DNA of 64,000 bases from Alligator mississippiensis (Eukaryota; Chordata; Crocodylia; Alligatoridae). The stretch lies in NCBI RefSeq assembly GCF_030867095.1, contig NC_081829.1:88290261-88354260 (forward strand). Direction: 5' to 3'. A model generated the notes under the pieces. That model searched no databases and was not told the DNA's origin. It was given only the letters and a program-made list of their open reading frames with translations. A program made the translations under genes and the position numbers. Numbering within the stretch: position 1 is the first letter of the stretch; each line of letters opens with the position of its first letter. Below, one piece after another: positions 60,557-64,000 of this stretch.

Positions 60557-61213
60557 TAGTGTTGTTCCATGTTATTACCCAATCCAATGAACATGAAATA
60601 CAGTAGCAGTGGTCATTCCAGTTAAGCTGCTAGAAACAGAAAGAGAACCAATGGGCACCAAATAATGTCTGACCACTGAAAGATCTGGATTTCTAGGCCG
60701 AATCCAACCACTTGGAAGTTTTGGAACCGTAAAGTACTGATCACGGGGATTAGAAGGAAAAATAAATGTAATTTTTTTTGTTATATCTTTGTGGTGGGAA
60801 AAGGATGAAAAGCATTGAGGCATAATGTTAAAAAGAATGAAATGGCTGATAAGAGCCTCAGAGTACTATGACTCCAAAACACCCCCCCCCCCAATAATAA
60901 AGAGTATTGTATATAAACTGAAACAAGAAATGGAAGAAGCAATGGATATTTATATTACAGAACTGAGAACTTTAGCACCCACGTATAAATAAGGAGACAT
61001 TGTAGATTCATTAATTAAATACAGGTTCCAGTTTAAAGGTGAGATTGAAGGAAGTCACTCTTACCCTAAAAAGCACCTGTAAATAGCAAGGGCAGCAGAA
61101 CTATGCAACCAAACCGACAATACAATAAGAACTACTAGAGCAGAACAGGTCCTGAGACTTGAGATAAAAGCCCCTAGGAAGCAGGGTGGAGATGAACTAT
61201 CTGAGACAGCAGG
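60557..61213. other. Intergenic, nothing recognised
   Basis: A poly(C) tract near 60884; no gene or repeat family recognised. Confidence 0.45.
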
Positions 61214-61460
61214 TATCTTATGGAATCATAGAAAATTAGGGTTTCAAGAGACTTCTGGAGGTCACCTAGTCCAACCCTGTGCTCCACGTAGGACCATTCC
61301 CTACTAATCATCGCAGCCAAGGCTTTGTCTAGCCATACCTTAAAAACTTCAAAGGGTGGAGATTCAACCACCTCTCTGGGTAACCTGTTCCAGTGCTTTA
61401 CTACCCTCCTCACAAGAAAATTTTTCCTAATATCCAACCTAAATTTCCCTTGCTGCGGCT
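61214..61460 (-). mobile_element. CR1 LINE 3' fragment
   Basis: Starts with the CR1 tail (GGAATCATAGAAAATTAGGG) and reads, on the minus strand, [20 protein letters not shown] and [15 protein letters not shown], the end of the CR1 ORF2 protein. It belongs to a different, older subfamily from the 23-kb and 63-kb copies. Confidence 0.88.
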
Positions 61461-62369
61461 TACATCTTAGTCAAATGTACATATCATGAAAAGCAACATA
61501 AAGGGGGGGAAAGAAAAATGTCCAGCTGAGGGGTAATGGTGTAATTTTAAACCTCCAGACCTGAAGAAAGACATTTTGGGTGTATCCTGATGACCCACCC
61601 ATGTGCAAGGGCTTGTGTTTCCCATGAGACAACTAGCAGTGGCATATATTTTTGCTGCTGCTGTTTGTCACCAGACACACCTCTAGACACACAGTCTAGA
61701 GCATGGCAAAGGAACCTGGGTGGAGTAGGGGAGGCTGAGGTCAGCACCTGTGCTCATCCCCAGCTGCTTTACCTTGGGTCCTGGGGACCTTTTGGGGCAG
61801 TGGCAGTGCTGAGCTGGCCATTTGGAGCCTGGCCAGCAGCCAGATTGTGGCTCTGGCAGGCCAGGCTCCAGTTTCTGGTGATGCATGCTGCTGCTATGTG
61901 CACCACACCACATTTTTTTGTGGTGTGTTTTTTAAACACTGGGCTCTTCTGATGTAAACAAAAAACCCCACTGTGCTGCAAATTAGTAACGTGGTGCATG
62001 GGTGCACGTGTGCTGCATGTAGTTTGTGGCATCTCAAACAGCTTTGAGGTACCACAATGTGCACGTGTGCAGTCATGCCGACATGCCTTCTGTGTCTAAA
62101 AATGTCTAATTTTGCTCCCAAGTTTACGGTTGGACTGGTAAAGGCTTATTACCAAACAAATCCTGCTTTTCACATATCCTTGGACAGCCGCAGCTTCAAC
62201 AATACTACAACACTAGTATTGAGAAACAGAGTCATTTAGGGATGCTTTAATGCATAGATTCATAGATGTTAATTCCTGAGGTATAGATTAGAAGACACAT
62301 GCTACTAGTGATGTTAAAACCCAGATATTATTGGCTGTAATAGGCAATGCATTTACTTATCAAATAGTA
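61461..62369. other. Intergenic, possible unclassified repeat
   Basis: GC-richer stretch at 61740-62060 with GTGCACGTGTGC palindromes, and a CR1-tail-like TAGATTCATAGATGTTAA at about 62256. No gene. Confidence 0.4.
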
Positions 62370-62480
62370 CATGAGACAATAAGAGGTGATGCTATTTTGG
62401 AATTGGTTTTAGCTAGTAATAAGAAGGATTGGTCATAGATAGCAACCGTGTCTTGAGTGATCACAACTTGATTCTGTTTG
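62370..62480 (+). mobile_element. CR1-type endonuclease fragment
   Basis: The plus strand encodes DAILELVLASNKKDW and, after a frameshift, SNRVLSDHNLILFEF. This fits the end of the apurinic endonuclease domain of CR1-like LINEs (the SDH motif preceding the RT region). The minus-strand CR1 at 62482 abuts it directly, so this older LINE piece was the target. Confidence 0.6.
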
Positions 62481-62481
62481 A

Positions 62482-63690
62482 ATTCATAGATTCATAGATG
62501 TTAGGGTCGGAAGGGACCTCAATAGATCATCGAGTCTGACCCCCTGCACAGGCAGGAAAGAGTGCTGGGTCTAGATGACCCCAGCTAGATGCATATCCAA
62601 CCTCCTCTTGAAGACCCCCAGGGTAGGGGAGAGCACCACCTCCCTTGGGAGCCCGTTCCAGACCTTGGTGACTCTAACTGTGAAGAAGTTCTTCCTAATG
62701 TCCAGTCTAAATCTGCTCTCTGCTAGCTTGTGGCCATTATTTCTTGTAACCCCCAGGGGCACCTTGGTGAATAAAACCTCACCAATTCCCTCCTGTGCCC
62801 CCGTGATGAACTTATAGGCAGCCACAAGGTCGCCTCTCAACCTTCTCTTGCAGAGGCTGAAAAGGTCCAGGTTCTCTAGTCTCTCCTCATAAGGCTTGGC
62901 CTGCAAGCCCTTAACCATACGAGTGGCTCTTCTCTGGACCCTCTCCAGGTTATCAGCATCCTTCTTGAAGTGCGGTGCCCAGAATTGCACGCAGTACTCC
63001 AACTGCGGTCTGACCAGCGCCCGATAGAGGGGAAGTATCACCTTCCTGGACCTATTCGTCATGCATCTGCTGATGCACGATAAAGTGCCATTAGCTTTTC
63101 TGATGGCTTCGTCGCACTGATGACTCCTGTTCATCTTGGAGTCCACTAGGACTCCAAGATCCCTTTCCGCTTCCATGCCACCCAGCAGGTCATTTCCTAG
63201 GCAGTAGGTGTGCTGGACATTTTTCCTCCCTAGGTGCAGCACTTTGCATTTCTCCTTGTTGAATTGCATTCTGTTGTTTTCTGCCCACTTGTCCAACCTG
63301 TCCAGGTCTGCTTGCAGCTGTTCCCTGCCCTCCGGCGTGTCCACATCTCCCCATAGCTTTGTGTCATGTGCAAACTTGGACAGAGTACACTTCAATCCCT
63401 CATCCAAGTCGCTGATGAAGACATTGAAGAGTATCGGTCCAAGGACCGAGCCCTGCGGGACCCCACTGCCCACACCCTTCCAGGTCAAAACCGACCCATC
63501 CACCACAACTCTCTGGGTGCGACCCTCCAGCCAATTCGCCACCCACCAGACTGTGTAGTCATCCAAGTCACAGCCTCTTAACTTGTTCACCAGTATGGGG
63601 TGGGATACCGTATCGAAGGCCCTCCTGAAGTCTAAGTATACGACATCCACCCCCTCCTGTGTCCAGACGTTTTGTAACCTGGTTAAATGT
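62482..63690 (-). mobile_element. Young CR1 LINE, 1.2 kb, with RT C-terminal half
   Basis: The frame is open on the minus strand from about 63690 to the stop at 62571. It encodes DVVYLDFRRAFDTVSHPIL, GSGVPQGSVLGPILFNVF, then FAHDTKLWGD, and ends LAGVI. These are reverse-transcriptase blocks 3 to 5 and the CR1 C-terminus. The catalytic FADD reads FAHD (codon at 63366-63368), so even this part would be inactive. The 3' end is ATTCATAGATTCATAGATG. It is 5'-truncated within the RT. It is about 90% identical in protein to the 23-kb copy by eye, so both come from a recently active subfamily. Confidence 0.93.
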
Positions 63691-64000
63691 AAGAATATGG
63701 GCAATGCGTAAGTGCTGACAGTGGGGAGCACAGCTCCATGCCACCACCACAGTGGGAGATGGAGCACAACTCTGCACCACCATCCCACCCCCAATGCTAC
63801 CAGGCTTTGGGTCTGACTGGGATGCAGCCCCACACCCTGCCATTGGTGCACAGATCATGCTGCCACTGCCACCCCCACTGCTGGTGGGTCCTGGCTCTGG
63901 CCAGGCTGCAGCCCTGTGCCCTGCACCCTGCTGTTGGCACAGACATTGTGGGGGGGATAAATGCTCCCCATGTCTGTTCCCCCACCAACACATTGCCAAT
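63691..64000. repeat. GC-rich unclassified repeat at the window edge
   Basis: Repeated CAGCCC(T/C)GTGCCCTGC and GCTGGTGGGTCC motifs. A minus-strand open frame runs through it into the CR1, but this is a chance join. It may continue beyond the window. Confidence 0.4.

Noticed and set aside
63691-63851. N-terminal part of the long minus-strand frame joined to the CR1
   Set aside because: The sequence changes from CR1 to GC-rich repeat near 63690; the open join is chance.

Overview
This is a vertebrate nuclear window with the repeat profile of a sauropsid, most likely a crocodilian. It has young CR1 LINEs, Penelope-like elements (PLEs) with GIY-YIG ends, several hAT MITEs with intact 8-bp target duplications, and solo LTRs. 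The PLE and CR1 tails look crocodilian to me from memory. Turtle is the main alternative.

Only two protein-coding genes are supported. Both are rhodopsin-family GPCRs of the prolactin-releasing-peptide receptor family, on the + strand, with start codons about 15 kb apart. PRLHR (coding exon 16809-17867) has a CpG-island promoter with CCAAT and GC boxes, a predicted noncoding first exon ending at 15752, and a 1.05-kb intron holding a CR1 relic. The PRLHR2-like gene (coding exon 31676-32710) is AT-richer, has one or two predicted upstream noncoding exons and a small uORF, and lacks the proline of the NPxxY motif. The pair looks like an old tandem duplication of one peptide receptor, both copies intact and now with different promoters.

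Layout: 1-7 kb is intergenic with a hAT MITE and a solo LTR. 7.0-9.2 kb is a composite hAT-type element carrying a four-unit tandem array and an inverted PLE pair. 12.1-13.5 kb is a second head-to-head PLE pair, flanked by a 9-bp direct repeat. 14.4-15.2 kb is a third PLE piece abutting the CpG island. 15.2-18.5 kb is PRLHR. 18.5-31.3 kb holds CR1 copies, a hAT MITE and an unnamed repeat. 31.3-32.7 kb is PRLHR2. 32.7-64 kb is a gene-free tract with a near-perfect 40-bp-arm hairpin, more hAT/Tigger MITEs, a CpG-rich solo LTR, a non-LTR RT fragment, a second copy of the unnamed repeat and a 1.2-kb young CR1.

No tRNA, rRNA or CRISPR was seen. All calls come from reading the sequence; similarity calls rest on motifs I recognise, not on database searches.
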